Numbered from the stretch's first letter, positions 1 to 9,045 are shown. The stretch: 46,102 nucleotides of DNA from Ancylobacter lacus (GCF_018390635.1 NZ_JAHBGE010000029.1:1-46102), one strand, 5' to 3'. A program made the numbers and translations. The notes: generated by a model not told the origin, from the letters alone.

Positions 1-42
1 TGGGCCTATCCCACCAAGCCCACCCTCAGTAACGTGGCCTGA
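1..42 (+). CDS. 3' end of an unidentified upstream gene (partial)
   Basis: From the first base an open frame runs in phase to a TGA at 40-42 and would encode the 13-residue tail WAYPTKPTLSNVA. In related conjugative elements traG precedes the copG-trb genes, but this tail is too short to identify and does not clearly look like a TraG end. It could equally be the tail of an inserted element. The same TGA is in frame with the following copG-like sequence and closes it upstream. Confidence 0.2.
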   Translation, partial: WAYPTKPTLSNVA

Positions 43-75
43 GGACGACGCTTACTCTATTTCGAGCCGGAGCTG

Positions 76-480
76 TTGAAGAAGGTCGAGGCGCTAGCGC
101 TGCGCCGCAACGTCTCCAAATCGGCTGTGATCGAGGCGGCCGTCGCGTCCTTTCTGTCGGCCGATGCCTCGGAGCGGTTGGAGGCGGTGTTCGCGCGGCG
201 CATGGACAAGCTCGGCCGAAAGGTCGATGGGATGGACGAGGATCTTGCCATCCTCGGCGAAACGCTCTCGCTGTTCATCCGCTTCTGGCTGACCGTGACC
301 CCGCCGCTGCCCGACAGTGCCCAGGCGTCGGCGCGCGCCAAGGGCGCGGAGCGGTTCGACGGATTCCTGCAATCGCTCGGGCGAAGGCTTGCGACAGGCG
401 ATCGGTTTCTGAAGGAACTGTCGCGGGACGTGGATGTGCGGCGCGATGGGAGGGCGGAACCAACTGCCGACAATCCATGA
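76..480 (+). CDS. CopG-like ribbon-helix-helix protein, 5' end doubtful
   Basis: The product (134 aa from a TTG start) resembles the CopG-family protein encoded between traG and trbB in alphaproteobacterial conjugative elements. It has a ribbon-helix-helix N-terminal region (KKVEALALRRNVSKSAVIEA), a middle coiled region, and the LSLFIRFWLTVTPPLP stretch of this subfamily. The recognisable family sequence YFEPELLKK already begins at 58, upstream of any usual start codon, and the frame is closed by TGA at 40-42. No ATG or GTG lies between. Either translation starts at TTG 76, with GGAG at 69-72 only three bases upstream, and loses the DNA-contacting beta strand, or the gene is a 5'-truncated remnant. 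The role, if active, would be regulation of the conjugation genes. The family call is fairly safe; functionality is doubtful. Confidence 0.55.
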   Translation: MKKVEALALRRNVSKSAVIEAAVASFLSADASERLEAVFARRMDKLGRKVDGMDEDLAILGETLSLFIRFWLTVTPPLPDSAQASARAKGAERFDGFLQSLGRRLATGDRFLKELSRDVDVRRDGRAEPTADNP

Positions 481-528
481 CAATGATTGCGATCCAAGGG
501 GAGCGACAGAAGGCATTTTCTCTATAGG

Positions 529-2262
529 TCAGCCAGCCGTGTCCGCTCCGAACCAGAAATCCAGTTCGCGCAGGCGACGCTTGTCGTAGGATTTCGTGGC
601 ATCGACGATCTGCCATTTGTCGTCATCGGCGAGGCCGGTCCAACGAGGCTTGCCGTCCTCTTTCTGAACGGATTGCCGCCAGCGATACTGCGCATGGATT
701 TCCATGATCTTGCCGGCATATTGGCTGGCCAACCCACCGTTACCTTCGATGACAAGAAGATTTTCGTCATTAACGCCGCTCGCCTTCGGCCCCATGTTGT
801 GCGAGCCGGTCATCACTACCGGTTTGTCGCCATAGGGGTCGATCACGATGACCTTGCTATGGACCATGGCGAAGGTCTGGGGAAGCCGAACCATCTCTTT
901 CTTCCAGTATTTGAGCGGGCCGGGAATCGCCGCAGGCAGGAGCACATCGGCGTTTGCATCGATACGATCGCCGCGATTGAACAGCACGACCGGGTTCTTC
1001 TCCGTGCCGGGGTTCTGGTTGACCACGCCCTGGATGTAGAGGTCGGGTTTGAAGTTCGGGCTTCCCGGCGATGCCAGCTCGATGATGTCGTTGAGCAGCG
1101 TGCCGCGCGGCCCAGGATTGAACATCAGGAACAGGATGCCGTGCTGGGCCGCCGCGATCAGCGCACCGGCCTGGTCGAGATCGGCGCCGCCGCGCATGGG
1201 CGTGAACCAGAGTGTCGTGCCTTTGGGCTTGGCGCTCTTTCGTGGTGTACCGTTGCTTTCGTATAGCGTGTCCGGTGTGGCGTCGCCGGCGTCCGCCAAC
1301 GCTTTCCACTGATCGAGGTAGAACTGCGCCAGCGAGGAATTTTCGATCAACACCGCGTTGTTCGCCTGGGTGCATAGACCTGTCTTGGTCCAGTTGGTGC
1401 TGCCAGTCCATACGGCTTGCGGCTTCTTGTCGGCGTCGCAGATCACCAGAAACTTGTTGTGCGCGAGCGCGCGGGGCGCGGTCATGCGGTTGCGCACGTC
1501 GCAGCCGCTGAGTGCGGTGCGTGCGTCGTCATTCTCGTCCTCGCCCTTCTTTTTCACCGCGCCATTGCCGAGCACGATATGGGCGCGCTTCTTGAGCGCT
1601 TTGAGCAATGGGATCAGTTCGGGATCGTCCAGCTCGAACAGAGCGGCATAGACGTGTGCCTTGGCTGCGGCCGCGTCTGTCAGCAGCGCGATGAGCTTGT
1701 CGCGGATCGGACCGGCGAGAAAGCCGCGAATACGGCTCTTAGGATCGGCGATCTCCTTTCTCAATGCCGTCGATGGGTTCTCGTTAGGCAGCAGTCGTGT
1801 CAGCCACTGGCTGGCCACGATGCCGCGATTGAAGAAGCAACTCGCCCGCCCATCGGTTTCAGCACCGATCGCCACAGGCTTGCTCCAGTCCGAGCCTTGA
1901 TCGACGGCTTCCTGCATCGCCGCTTCGGGGCCGAGCATCGGCACGACGCGATAGGCGACCTCATCACCCGGACTGACTGCGAAGTCCGACCAGAGATACT
2001 TTTGGATTGGCCATTCCGTCGTCGGCTTGCGCGTGCCTTCCGGCACGTCCGGGCCGTCTGCAAAGCCCACCCAGCTTGCAACGATTTCCTCGACGAACCC
2101 GTCGGCATCTGCGACGCCGGTCGCATTCGGGCTGGGCGCGCTGCCTGCGGCGCGTCTGACCTTGCGTCGCAGCGCGAACCCCCGGCAATCGTTGATGAAG
2201 GGCACGCGCCAAGCCAGGAAGGCGCTGTCAACGCCCGGATGCACGATCAGTTCGATAGCCAC
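529..2262 (-). CDS. Phospholipase D-like protein with two HKD motifs
   Basis: This 577-residue protein carries two HKD-type motifs of the phospholipase D/nuclease superfamily: [10 protein letters not shown] followed by TGSTNWT around residues 275-300, and [15 protein letters not shown] followed by TGSHNMG around residues 475-500. The two half-sites normally combine into one active site that cleaves phosphodiester bonds in lipids or nucleic acids through a histidine intermediate. No signal peptide or membrane segment is evident, so a cytosolic role is likely. The GTG start at 2262 is supported by AGGGGG seven bases upstream. The gene runs against the trb operon and separates copG from trbB, a position where these elements usually have no gene, so it is probably cargo. 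PLD-fold proteins occur in several anti-phage and interbacterial systems; a defence role here is inference only. The substrate cannot be read from the sequence. Confidence 0.85.
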   Translation of the reverse strand: MAIELIVHPGVDSAFLAWRVPFINDCRGFALRRKVRRAAGSAPSPNATGVADADGFVEEIVASWVGFADGPDVPEGTRKPTTEWPIQKYLWSDFAVSPGDEVAYRVVPMLGPEAAMQEAVDQGSDWSKPVAIGAETDGRASCFFNRGIVASQWLTRLLPNENPSTALRKEIADPKSRIRGFLAGPIRDKLIALLTDAAAAKAHVYAALFELDDPELIPLLKALKKRAHIVLGNGAVKKKGEDENDDARTALSGCDVRNRMTAPRALAHNKFLVICDADKKPQAVWTGSTNWTKTGLCTQANNAVLIENSSLAQFYLDQWKALADAGDATPDTLYESNGTPRKSAKPKGTTLWFTPMRGGADLDQAGALIAAAQHGILFLMFNPGPRGTLLNDIIELASPGSPNFKPDLYIQGVVNQNPGTEKNPVVLFNRGDRIDANADVLLPAAIPGPLKYWKKEMVRLPQTFAMVHSKVIVIDPYGDKPVVMTGSHNMGPKASGVNDENLLVIEGNGGLASQYAGKIMEIHAQYRWRQSVQKEDGKPRWTGLADDDKWQIVDATKSYDKRRLRELDFWFGADTAG

Positions 2263-2470
2263 TGTCCGCCCCCTTTTTAAAAAGAGTCTCCAGTATATCT
2301 TGCGAGTGCTTCAGAATTAAATCATCGACGGTCGAATCGGAAGCTGCATCGTAATCTCGGCACAGCACGCGGAATACAACACACTCCGCCGATTGCCGCC
2401 TTTTCTTCGCTATGGCCGTACGCAGATAGATACTTGTTGAATCGGCCCAACTTACGGCTCTTTTAATCAT
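2228..2470 (-). CDS. Small hypothetical protein preceding the PLD gene
   Basis: From ATG at 2470 an 80-residue frame ([16 protein letters not shown]...) reads into the PLD-like gene and overlaps its GTG start by 35 bases. The ribosome-binding site of the PLD gene (AGGGGG) lies inside the last codons of this frame, an arrangement compatible with translational coupling. The product is mixed-charge with a predicted helical C-terminal half ([20 protein letters not shown]) and no recognised domain. Composition in this stretch is less GC-rich than the trb genes, as in the PLD gene. No convincing Shine-Dalgarno precedes its own ATG. It may be a regulator or partner of the PLD protein. It could also be spurious, since the same open frame continues upstream antisense to trbB. 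Confidence 0.4.
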   Translation of the reverse strand: MIKRAVSWADSTSIYLRTAIAKKRRQSAECVVFRVLCRDYDAASDSTVDDLILKHSQDILETLFKKGADSGYRTDRASGR

Positions 2471-2495
2471 CCCCGTCCAGGGAGCGTCTGTGTCG

Positions 2496-2514
2496 TCCCC
2501 GGCAAGATCGGGGA
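2496..2514 (+). promoter_or_regulatory. Hairpin over the trbB ribosome-binding site
   Basis: TCCCCG at 2496-2501 and CGGGGA at 2509-2514 form a perfect six-base inverted repeat with a seven-base loop, immediately before the trbB ATG at 2519. The right arm contains the only purine-rich ribosome-binding candidate (CGGGGA), so folding of the leader would hide it. Confidence 0.35.
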
Positions 2515-2518
2515 TCAG

Positions 2519-3535
2519 ATGGCGGTATCGTACCAGAATTCGGAGAGCACGGCGCGCGGCGCGCGGATGCTGCGGACCGCGCTCGGTCCCGCCATTGCCC
2601 GGTTTCTGGAAGACCCGGCGATCGTCGAGGTGATGCTGAACCCGGATGGTCGCATCTGGATCGACCGGCTGTCGGAAGGATTGTCCGATACAGGTGAGCG
2701 AATGGCACCCGCCGATGGCGAGCGCATCGTGCGCTTGGTCGCTCATCATGTCGGTGCCGAGGTCCATTCCGGATGCCCTCGCGTTTCCGCCGAACTGCCG
2801 GAGACTGGCGAGCGGTTCGAGGGATTGCTGCCGCCGGTGGTCGCAGCACCTGCCTTCGCCATCCGCAAACCCGCCGTCGCAGTGTTCACGCTCGACGATT
2901 ACGTCGCAGCCGGCATCATGACGGCGGGACAGGCCGAGGCACTGCGTTTGGCCGTGGCATCGCGCGCCAACATTCTCGTCGCCGGCGGCACCTCGACCGG
3001 CAAGACGACGCTGACAAACGCGCTGCTGGCCGAAGTGGCAAAGACCACTGACCGCGTCGTCATCATCGAGGATACGCGCGAACTGCAATGCGCCGCGCCC
3101 AATCTTGTCGCCATGCGCACAAAGGATGGCGTCGCTTCGTTGTCCGATCTCGTTCGCTCCAGCTTGCGCCTGCGCCCCGATCGCATCCCGGTTGGCGAGG
3201 TGCGCGGCCCGGAAGCGCTCGATCTCCTCAAGGCGTGGGGCACGGGACACCCCGGCGGCGTCGGCACCATCCATGCCGGCAGCGCCATCGGGAGCCTGCG
3301 CCGTCTGGAGCAGCTCATCCAGGAAGCCGTCGTCACCGTACCGCGCGCCCTGATCGCCGAGACCATCGATCTCGTCGCCGTGCTCGCCGGGCGCGGATTG
3401 CAGCGTCGCCTCGTCGAACTCGCCCGCGTCGAGGGCCTTGGCCCGGATGGCGACTACCGCGTCATGCCGGCCGCGAATGGCGTCGCCGATTTACCCACCC
3501 GTCTCAATCCCATCCCCACAGGAGATCACCCATGA
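2519..3535 (+). CDS. trbB: Conjugal transfer ATPase TrbB
   Basis: TrbB is the VirB11-type hexameric ATPase that powers the mating-pair-formation type IV secretion system from the cytoplasmic face. The 338-residue product has the family layout: an N-terminal domain (roughly 1-130), then a nucleotide-binding domain with Walker [10 protein letters not shown] near residue 160, an Asp box ([12 protein letters not shown]) near 182-193, and the conserved [15 protein letters not shown] segment around 240-255. Length is normal for TrbB. Translation starts at ATG 2519, and the stop overlaps the trbC start (ATGA). It is the first gene of a tightly packed operon running to about 12.26 kb, which indicates co-transcription with the rest of the transfer apparatus. 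Confidence 0.95.
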   Translation: MAVSYQNSESTARGARMLRTALGPAIARFLEDPAIVEVMLNPDGRIWIDRLSEGLSDTGERMAPADGERIVRLVAHHVGAEVHSGCPRVSAELPETGERFEGLLPPVVAAPAFAIRKPAVAVFTLDDYVAAGIMTAGQAEALRLAVASRANILVAGGTSTGKTTLTNALLAEVAKTTDRVVIIEDTRELQCAAPNLVAMRTKDGVASLSDLVRSSLRLRPDRIPVGEVRGPEALDLLKAWGTGHPGGVGTIHAGSAIGSLRRLEQLIQEAVVTVPRALIAETIDLVAVLAGRGLQRRLVELARVEGLGPDGDYRVMPAANGVADLPTRLNPIPTGDHP

Positions 3536-3864
3536 TCCGTTCCCTTCATCAGGTCCGCCGCCATCTGACCCTGGCGGCATCCATCGCCGTCATCAGCGTG
3601 ATCATGGTGCCCGCCGCTCGTGCCTCCGGCTCGTCCATGCCCTGGGAGACTCCGCTGCAATCGATTCTGGAATCGATCGAAGGCCCCGTCGCCAAGATCA
3701 TCGCGGTGATCGTCATCATTTCGACGGGCCTGGCGCTGGCCTTCGGTGACTCCTCCGGCGGCTTTCGCCGGCTGATCCAGATTGTCTTCGGCCTCTCCAT
3801 CGCCTTCGCGGCCAGCTCGTTCTTCCTGTCGTTCTTCTCGTTCAGCGGCGGAGCGCTGGTCTGA
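3532..3864 (+). CDS. trbC: Conjugal transfer pilin TrbC
   Basis: TrbC is the VirB2-type prepilin that forms the conjugative pilus. This 110-residue product starts with a basic stretch and a long hydrophobic signal (LTLAASIAVISVIMVPAARA), followed by a small mature region with two membrane segments (KIIAVIVIISTGLALAFG and IVFGLSIAFAASSFFLSFF), the usual VirB2/TrbC topology. The ATG at 3532 overlaps the trbB stop by four bases and has AGGAGATC as a good ribosome-binding site. The stop shares one base with the trbD start. Confidence 0.93.
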   Translation: MIRSLHQVRRHLTLAASIAVISVIMVPAARASGSSMPWETPLQSILESIEGPVAKIIAVIVIISTGLALAFGDSSGGFRRLIQIVFGLSIAFAASSFFLSFFSFSGGALV

Positions 3865-4145
3865 TGTCTGGCCGGGTTGATCCGTCCCGCGAGGTGCCGG
3901 GAATGTCGGTGCCGGTTCACCGGGCGCTGACCGAGCACATCCTGCTCGGCGGCGCACCGCGTGGCCTCGCCATCCTCAACGGCACACTCGCGGCGGCGCT
4001 CGGCCTGGGCTTGCGCCTTTGGCTGGTCGGTCTCGCGATCTGGGCGGTCGGTCATCTTGCTGCGGTGTGGGCGGCCAAACGCGATCCGATGTTCGTCGAT
4101 GTGGTGCGCCGACATCTGCGCATCCCGGCTTTTCTTGGCGTCTGA
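3864..4145 (+). CDS. trbD: Conjugal transfer protein TrbD
   Basis: TrbD is the VirB3-like inner-membrane component of the conjugation apparatus. The 93-residue product has the family's short soluble N-terminus (VPVHRALTEHILLGGAPRG), one hydrophobic hairpin at about residues 35-70 and a basic C-terminus (RDPMFVDVVRRHLRIP). It starts at ATG 3864, sharing one base with the trbC stop. A second in-frame ATG at 3903 (MSVPVHRAL) is possible. It sits between the pilin and the TrbE ATPase as in all operons of this type. Confidence 0.92.
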   Translation: MSGRVDPSREVPGMSVPVHRALTEHILLGGAPRGLAILNGTLAAALGLGLRLWLVGLAIWAVGHLAAVWAAKRDPMFVDVVRRHLRIPAFLGV

Positions 4146-4158
4146 GGGGGCCGATCTC

Positions 4159-6597
4159 ATGATGAACCTCACCGAGTATCGCAACCGCAACACGCGTCTC
4201 GCCGATTTCCTGCCCTGGGCCGCGCTGGTCGGCTCCGGCGTCGTCCTCAACAAGGATGGCAGCTTCCAGCGCACCGCGCGGTTTCGTGGTCCCGATCTCG
4301 ATTCGGCAGTGCCGGCCGAGCTGGTCGCCGTCGCAGGTCGCCTCAACAATGCGTTGCGCCGCCTGGGATCGGGTTGGGCGATCTTCGTCGAAGCCATGCG
4401 TCTGTCGGCGCAGCGTTATCCCGAAAGCCTGTTTCCCGATGCCGCCTCGGCGCTGGTCGATGCCGAACGCAAAGCGGATTTCGAGGAAGCGGGTGCACAC
4501 TACGAATCCAGCTACTTCATGACCTTCGCCTTTCTGCCACCCGCAGAGGATGCCGCGCGCGCCGAAGGCTGGCTCTATGAGGGGCGCGATCGATCCGGCG
4601 TCGATGTCCACGAGGCTCTGCGCGGCTTCGTCGATCGCACCGACCGTATCCTGGCGCTGCTCGACGGTTTCATGCCCGAATGTCTCTGGCTCGATGACGG
4701 GGAGACGCTGACCTATCTCCATGCCTGCGCCTCGACCAAACGCCACCGCATCCGTGTGCCCGAGACGCCGATGTATCTCGACGCGCTCGTCGCCGATCAG
4801 CCGCTGACCGGTGGCCTCGAACCCCGTCTCGGTGATCAGCATCTGCGTGTGCTGACCATTACCGGGTTTCCGACCATGACGACGCCGGGGATCCTGGACG
4901 AGCTGAACCGGCTGGCCTTTCCCTATCGGTGGTCCACCCGCGCCATCCTGCTTGACAAGACAGATGCAACGAAGCTGCTGACGAAGATCCGTCGGCAATG
5001 GTTCGCCAAGCGCAAATCGATCGCCGCCATCCTCAAAGAGGTGATGACCAACGAGGCCTCGGTTCTGGTCGATACCGATGCCGCCAACAAGGCGGCCGAT
5101 GCCGATCTGGCCTTGCAGGAACTCGGCGCCGACTATGCCGGCATGGCCTATGTCACCGCGACGGTGACGGTGTGGGACGATGACCCACGCATCGCAGCAG
5201 AAAAGCTGCGTCTCGTCGAGAAGGTCATCCAGGGTCGCGATTTCACCGCGATGCCAGAGACGATCAACGCGGTAGACGCCTGGCTCGGCTCGCTGCCCGG
5301 CCATGTCTACGCCAATGTCCGCCAACCGCCGATTTCCACGCTCAATCTCGCCCATATGATCCCGTTGTCGGCGGTCTGGGCCGGCGAGGTGCGCGACACC
5401 CATTTTGCAGCGCCGCCACTGCTCTATGGCAAGACCGAGGGCTCGACACCGTTCCGGTTTTCCCTGCACGTCGGCGATGTCGGCCATACGCTCGTCGTCG
5501 GCCCAACCGGTGCCGGCAAGTCGGTTCTGCTGGCGCTGATGGCGCTTCAGTTCCGACGTTATGCCTGCGCCCAGGTCTTTGCCTTCGATTTTGGCGGCTC
5601 GATCCGCGCCGCGGCGCTCGCCATGGGCGGCGACTGGCACGATCTCGGCGGCGGTCTGTCGGATGGAGCGGAAGATAGCGTTAGTCTCCAGCCGCTCGCC
5701 CGTATCCATGACGTGCCCGAGCGCGCCTGGTCGGCCGACTGGATTGTCGCGATTCTGACCCGCGAAGGCGTTGCCATCACCCCGGAGGTCAAGGAATACA
5801 TCTGGACAGCGCTCACCTCGTTGGCGTCCGCACCCTTGGTCGAACGCACCATCACCGGCCTCTGCGTCCTCTTGCAGTCCAACGACCTCAAGCAGGCGCT
5901 GCGGCCTTACTGCGTCGGCGGCGCGCACGGTCGACTCCTTGACGCGGAAGCAGAACATCTCGGCTCCGCATCGGTCCAGGCGTTCGAGACCGAGGGGCTG
6001 ATCGGCACCGAAGCGGCTCCCGCCGTTCTCGCCTATCTGTTCCACCGCATCGAGGATCGGCTCGACGGATCGCCGACCCTCATCATCATCGACGAAGGCT
6101 GGCTGGCGCTCGACGACGAGGGGTTTGCCGGCCAGCTTCGCGAATGGCTGAAGACGCTCAGGAAGAAGAACGCCTCCGTCATCTTCGCCACCCAGTCGCT
6201 CAGCGACATCGATGGCAGCGCAATCGCGCCGGCCATCATCGAGAGCTGCCCGACCCGGTTGTTGCTCCCCAACGAACGGGCGATCGAGCCGCAGATCACC
6301 GCCATCTATCGCCGTTTCGGTCTCAACGATCGCCAGATCGAGATCCTCGCCCGTGCCGTCCCGAAACGCGACTACTACTGCCAGTCGCGGCGTGGCAACC
6401 GGCTGTTCGAGCTGGGCCTCAGCGACGTGGCGCTGGCGCTCTGCGCCGCCTCGTCGAAGACCGATCAGACCGCCATTGCGGCGGTCGTCGCCGAGCACGG
6501 CCGGGCCGGCTTTCTGGGTCCGTGGTTGCGCCATCGCGGTCTCGCCTGGGCCACCGACCTCATTCCCAACCTCACCACAGTGGAGACCTTGCCATGA
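4159..6597 (+). CDS. trbE: Conjugal transfer ATPase TrbE
   Basis: TrbE is the VirB4-family ATPase needed for pilus assembly and DNA transfer. The 812-residue product (from ATG 4159, with GAGGGGG eight bases upstream) begins MMNLTEYRNRNTRLADFLPW, a typical TrbE N-terminus. The CagE/TrbE domain covers the first half. Walker A (VVGPTGAGKS) lies near residue 450 and Walker B (TLIIIDEGWLALDD) near residue 640, followed by the FATQSLSDI motif. The open frame extends back to 3961 inside trbD, but that extension is only trbD read in another frame and is not included. The second codon is also ATG (4162) and could be the true start. The stop overlaps trbJ by four bases. Confidence 0.96.
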   Translation: MMNLTEYRNRNTRLADFLPWAALVGSGVVLNKDGSFQRTARFRGPDLDSAVPAELVAVAGRLNNALRRLGSGWAIFVEAMRLSAQRYPESLFPDAASALVDAERKADFEEAGAHYESSYFMTFAFLPPAEDAARAEGWLYEGRDRSGVDVHEALRGFVDRTDRILALLDGFMPECLWLDDGETLTYLHACASTKRHRIRVPETPMYLDALVADQPLTGGLEPRLGDQHLRVLTITGFPTMTTPGILDELNRLAFPYRWSTRAILLDKTDATKLLTKIRRQWFAKRKSIAAILKEVMTNEASVLVDTDAANKAADADLALQELGADYAGMAYVTATVTVWDDDPRIAAEKLRLVEKVIQGRDFTAMPETINAVDAWLGSLPGHVYANVRQPPISTLNLAHMIPLSAVWAGEVRDTHFAAPPLLYGKTEGSTPFRFSLHVGDVGHTLVVGPTGAGKSVLLALMALQFRRYACAQVFAFDFGGSIRAAALAMGGDWHDLGGGLSDGAEDSVSLQPLARIHDVPERAWSADWIVAILTREGVAITPEVKEYIWTALTSLASAPLVERTITGLCVLLQSNDLKQALRPYCVGGAHGRLLDAEAEHLGSASVQAFETEGLIGTEAAPAVLAYLFHRIEDRLDGSPTLIIIDEGWLALDDEGFAGQLREWLKTLRKKNASVIFATQSLSDIDGSAIAPAIIESCPTRLLLPNERAIEPQITAIYRRFGLNDRQIEILARAVPKRDYYCQSRRGNRLFELGLSDVALALCAASSKTDQTAIAAVVAEHGRAGFLGPWLRHRGLAWATDLIPNLTTVETLP

Positions 6598-7361
6598 CGC
6601 TTCGTCGTTGCCGTCGCCGTTCGTTCGGCGGCTTGTTTGCCGCATCCATCCTGTCCGTTCCCCTTGCGACATCGCCCCTGATCGTCGCACCGGCGCACGC
6701 CATCATCGTCTTCGACCCGACCAACTATGTGCAGAATGTCCTCCAGGCGGCGCGTGCGCTGGAGCAGATCACCAACCAGATCACCTCGCTCCAGAACGAA
6801 GCGCAGATGCTGATCAACCAGGCCCGCAATCTCGCGAACCTGCCGTACTCCTCGCTTCAACAGCTCCAGCAGTCGATCGCCAGGACGCAGGCGCTCCTCG
6901 CCCAGGCGCAGAACATCGCCTATGACGTCCAGAAGATCGATCAGGCGTTCAACACGACCTACGGCACGGCCTCGACCTCGACGAGCAGCGCCACGCTGAT
7001 CGCCAATGCCAAAACCCGGTGGCAGAACTCGATCGCCGGCTTGCAGGACGCCATGCGCGTGCAGGCCACCGTCGTCGGCAATCTCGACACCAACCGCAGT
7101 CAGATGTCGGCGCTGGTGGGGGAGAGCCAGGCGGCGACCGGCGCGCTTCAGGCGACGCAGGCAGGCAACCAACTTCTCGCCCTTCAGGCCCAGCAACTCG
7201 CCGACCTCACCGCCGTCCTCGCCGCCAATGGCCGCGCGCAGGCACTCACCGACGCCGAACACGCCGCCGCCGCCGATCAGGGCCGCGAGCAGCGCCGCCG
7301 GTTTCTCACGCCGGGCACCGGCTATCAGGCCGGTTCGGCCAAGATGTTCTACGGCAATTGA
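6594..7361 (+). CDS. trbJ: Conjugal transfer protein TrbJ
   Basis: TrbJ is the VirB5-like minor pilus component exported to the periplasm and cell surface. The 255-residue product has a signal peptide (basic start, hydrophobic core, likely cleavage after APAHA near residue 37) and then the family hallmark IIVFDPTNYVQNVLQAARALEQ. The rest is long amphipathic, glutamine-rich helix, as expected for TrbJ, ending MFYGN. The ATG at 6594 overlaps the trbE stop (ATGA). The nearby trbK supplies the exclusion function. Confidence 0.93.
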   Translation: MTLRRCRRRSFGGLFAASILSVPLATSPLIVAPAHAIIVFDPTNYVQNVLQAARALEQITNQITSLQNEAQMLINQARNLANLPYSSLQQLQQSIARTQALLAQAQNIAYDVQKIDQAFNTTYGTASTSTSSATLIANAKTRWQNSIAGLQDAMRVQATVVGNLDTNRSQMSALVGESQAATGALQATQAGNQLLALQAQQLADLTAVLAANGRAQALTDAEHAAAADQGREQRRRFLTPGTGYQAGSAKMFYGN

Positions 7362-7378
7362 GCGAGGGGACACGCGCC

Positions 7379-7738
7379 ATGGACGGCAAGATGCTCGCCC
7401 GGATCGCCGCCGTCGTCTTCGTCGGCACCGCCGTCACCGCGACGGTGATCGAGCTGACCCGCAAGGATGCGCCACCGGCCTATCACGGCCCGGGCCTTGC
7501 GGCCACGACCCCGTCCGATCCACTGCGCACTGAACTCAGGCGCTGCCAACGCATCGGGGAAGCCGGGCGTAGCGATCCGGCCTGCCTCAACGCCTGGGCC
7601 GAAAGCCGTCTTCGCTTCCTCGGCCAAGCCGCCAATGAGACGCCGGCGCCCGGCGCGCCGTCGGCACCGAACGTGGGGGCGACCAAAGAGCCCACCACCG
7701 AGCCCTCGGATGGGCCAAACACCGTTGAGGCGCGCTGA
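7379..7738 (+). CDS. Putative entry-exclusion protein TrbK-alt
   Basis: The 119-residue product resembles the TrbK-alt family found between trbJ and trbL in alphaproteobacterial elements. It has one N-terminal membrane anchor (ARIAAVVFVGTAVTATVI), the conserved pattern DPLRTELRRCQRIGEAGRSD with PACLNAWAESRLRF, and a proline-rich, low-complexity C-terminus. TrbK proteins are thought to block entry of a second copy of the same element. That function is carried over from family and position, not shown by the sequence. ATG 7379 is preceded by GAGGGG nine bases upstream. Confidence 0.8.
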   Translation: MDGKMLARIAAVVFVGTAVTATVIELTRKDAPPAYHGPGLAATTPSDPLRTELRRCQRIGEAGRSDPACLNAWAESRLRFLGQAANETPAPGAPSAPNVGATKEPTTEPSDGPNTVEAR

Positions 7739-7740
7739 TC

Positions 7741-9045
7741 ATGGGGGACACCGGGGTCATCGATCATTTCCTGGAGGTCTTCACTCGCTACATCGACAGC
7801 GGTTTCGGGCTGCTGTCGGGCGAGGTCGCCTTCATCGCCACGACGCTGATCGTCATCGACGTGACGCTGGCGGCACTCTTCTGGTCGTGGGGCGCGGACG
7901 ACGACATCATCGCCCGCCTCGTCAAGAAGACCCTGTTCGTCGGTGTCTTCGCCTACATCATCGGCAACTGGAACACGCTCGCCCGCATCGTCTTCGAAAG
8001 TTTCGCCGGCCTCGGGCTGAAGGCGTCGGGGACCGGCTTCACCACCACCGATCTGTTGCGTCCCGGCAAGGTGGCGCAGACCGGCTTCGATGCGGCGCGG
8101 CCGCTGATCGAATCGATCTCCGACCTGATGGGCTTCGTCGCCTTCTTCGAGAATTTCATTCAGATCGCCTGCCTGCTGTTCGCCTGGGCCCTGGTGATGC
8201 TCGCCTTCTTCATCCTCGCCATCCAGCTCTTCGTGACGCTCATCGAGTTCAAGCTGACGACGCTCGCCGGCTTCGTGCTGATCCCCTTCGGCCTGTTCGG
8301 CAAATCCGCCTTCATGGCCGAACGGGTGCTCGGCAACATCATCTCGTCGGGCATCAAGGTGCTGGTGCTCGCCGTCATCATCGGCATCGGCTCGACGCTG
8401 TTTTCCGAATTCACCGCAGGCTTTGGCGGCGAGACCCCGACCATCGACCAGGCCATGGCGATCGTGCTGGCGGCCCTGTCGCTGCTCGGCCTCGGCATCT
8501 TCGGTCCCGGCATCGCCAGCGGCCTCGTCTCCGGTGGTCCGCAACTGGGTGCCGGTGCCGCCATCGGCACAGGTCTTGCCGCCGGCGGGATGGTCGCGGC
8601 CGGAGGGGCTGCGATCGGCGCGGTCGCTTCCGGTGGTGCCGCTCTCGCCGGAGGGGTCGCCGCTGCCGCCCGAGGTGGTGCGACGCTCGCGGGCGGGGCC
8701 ACCGCCGCCTATCGCGCCGGCGGCGCTTCGGGTATCGCCAGCACCGGCGCATCCAAAGTGGGTGCCGCCATCGCCAGCCCGTTCAAGCGCGCCGCCGCGT
8801 CGATGAAGGATGGTTTTCAGGCCGGGGAGCGGGCCGTCACCGGCGAAGCCGCACCGGACAATGCCGCCGACGCTTCGTCGGCCTCCGCATCTTCTGCCGA
8901 CAGCAGCGGTCCGCCCGCATGGGCCAAGCGCATGAAGCGCGGCCAACAAGCCTCCCACGGCATCCAGGCCGCCGCCCATGCCGTCAAATCCGGCGACAGC
9001 CACGGCGGCGGCTCTTCCGTCAACCTCTCCGAAAGCGACCGCTGA
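7741..9045 (+). CDS. trbL: Conjugal transfer protein TrbL
   Basis: TrbL is the polytopic VirB6-like inner-membrane protein of the transfer channel. The 434-residue product has five to six hydrophobic segments in the first about 270 residues (e.g. VAFIATTLIVIDVTLAALFW, ALVMLAFFILAIQLFVTL, VLVLAVIIGIGSTLF), then a long glycine/alanine-rich and polar tail (about 260-434), the usual TrbL layout. It starts two bases after the trbK stop, and its own stop shares one base with the trbF start. Confidence 0.94.
   Translation: MGDTGVIDHFLEVFTRYIDSGFGLLSGEVAFIATTLIVIDVTLAALFWSWGADDDIIARLVKKTLFVGVFAYIIGNWNTLARIVFESFAGLGLKASGTGFTTTDLLRPGKVAQTGFDAARPLIESISDLMGFVAFFENFIQIACLLFAWALVMLAFFILAIQLFVTLIEFKLTTLAGFVLIPFGLFGKSAFMAERVLGNIISSGIKVLVLAVIIGIGSTLFSEFTAGFGGETPTIDQAMAIVLAALSLLGLGIFGPGIASGLVSGGPQLGAGAAIGTGLAAGGMVAAGGAAIGAVASGGAALAGGVAAAARGGATLAGGATAAYRAGGASGIASTGASKVGAAIASPFKRAAASMKDGFQAGERAVTGEAAPDNAADASSASASSADSSGPPAWAKRMKRGQQASHGIQAAAHAVKSGDSHGGGSSVNLSESDR

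Noticed and set aside
3961..4158. N-terminal extension of trbE
   Set aside because: It overlaps trbD in another frame and lacks TrbE homology; ATG 4159 has a good ribosome-binding site and the family N-terminus.
3976..6690. 904-residue frame on the minus strand
   Set aside because: It lies antisense to trbE, trbD and trbJ, is full of low-complexity Arg/Gly/Asp stretches, and has no family features. Long antisense frames are common in high-GC DNA.
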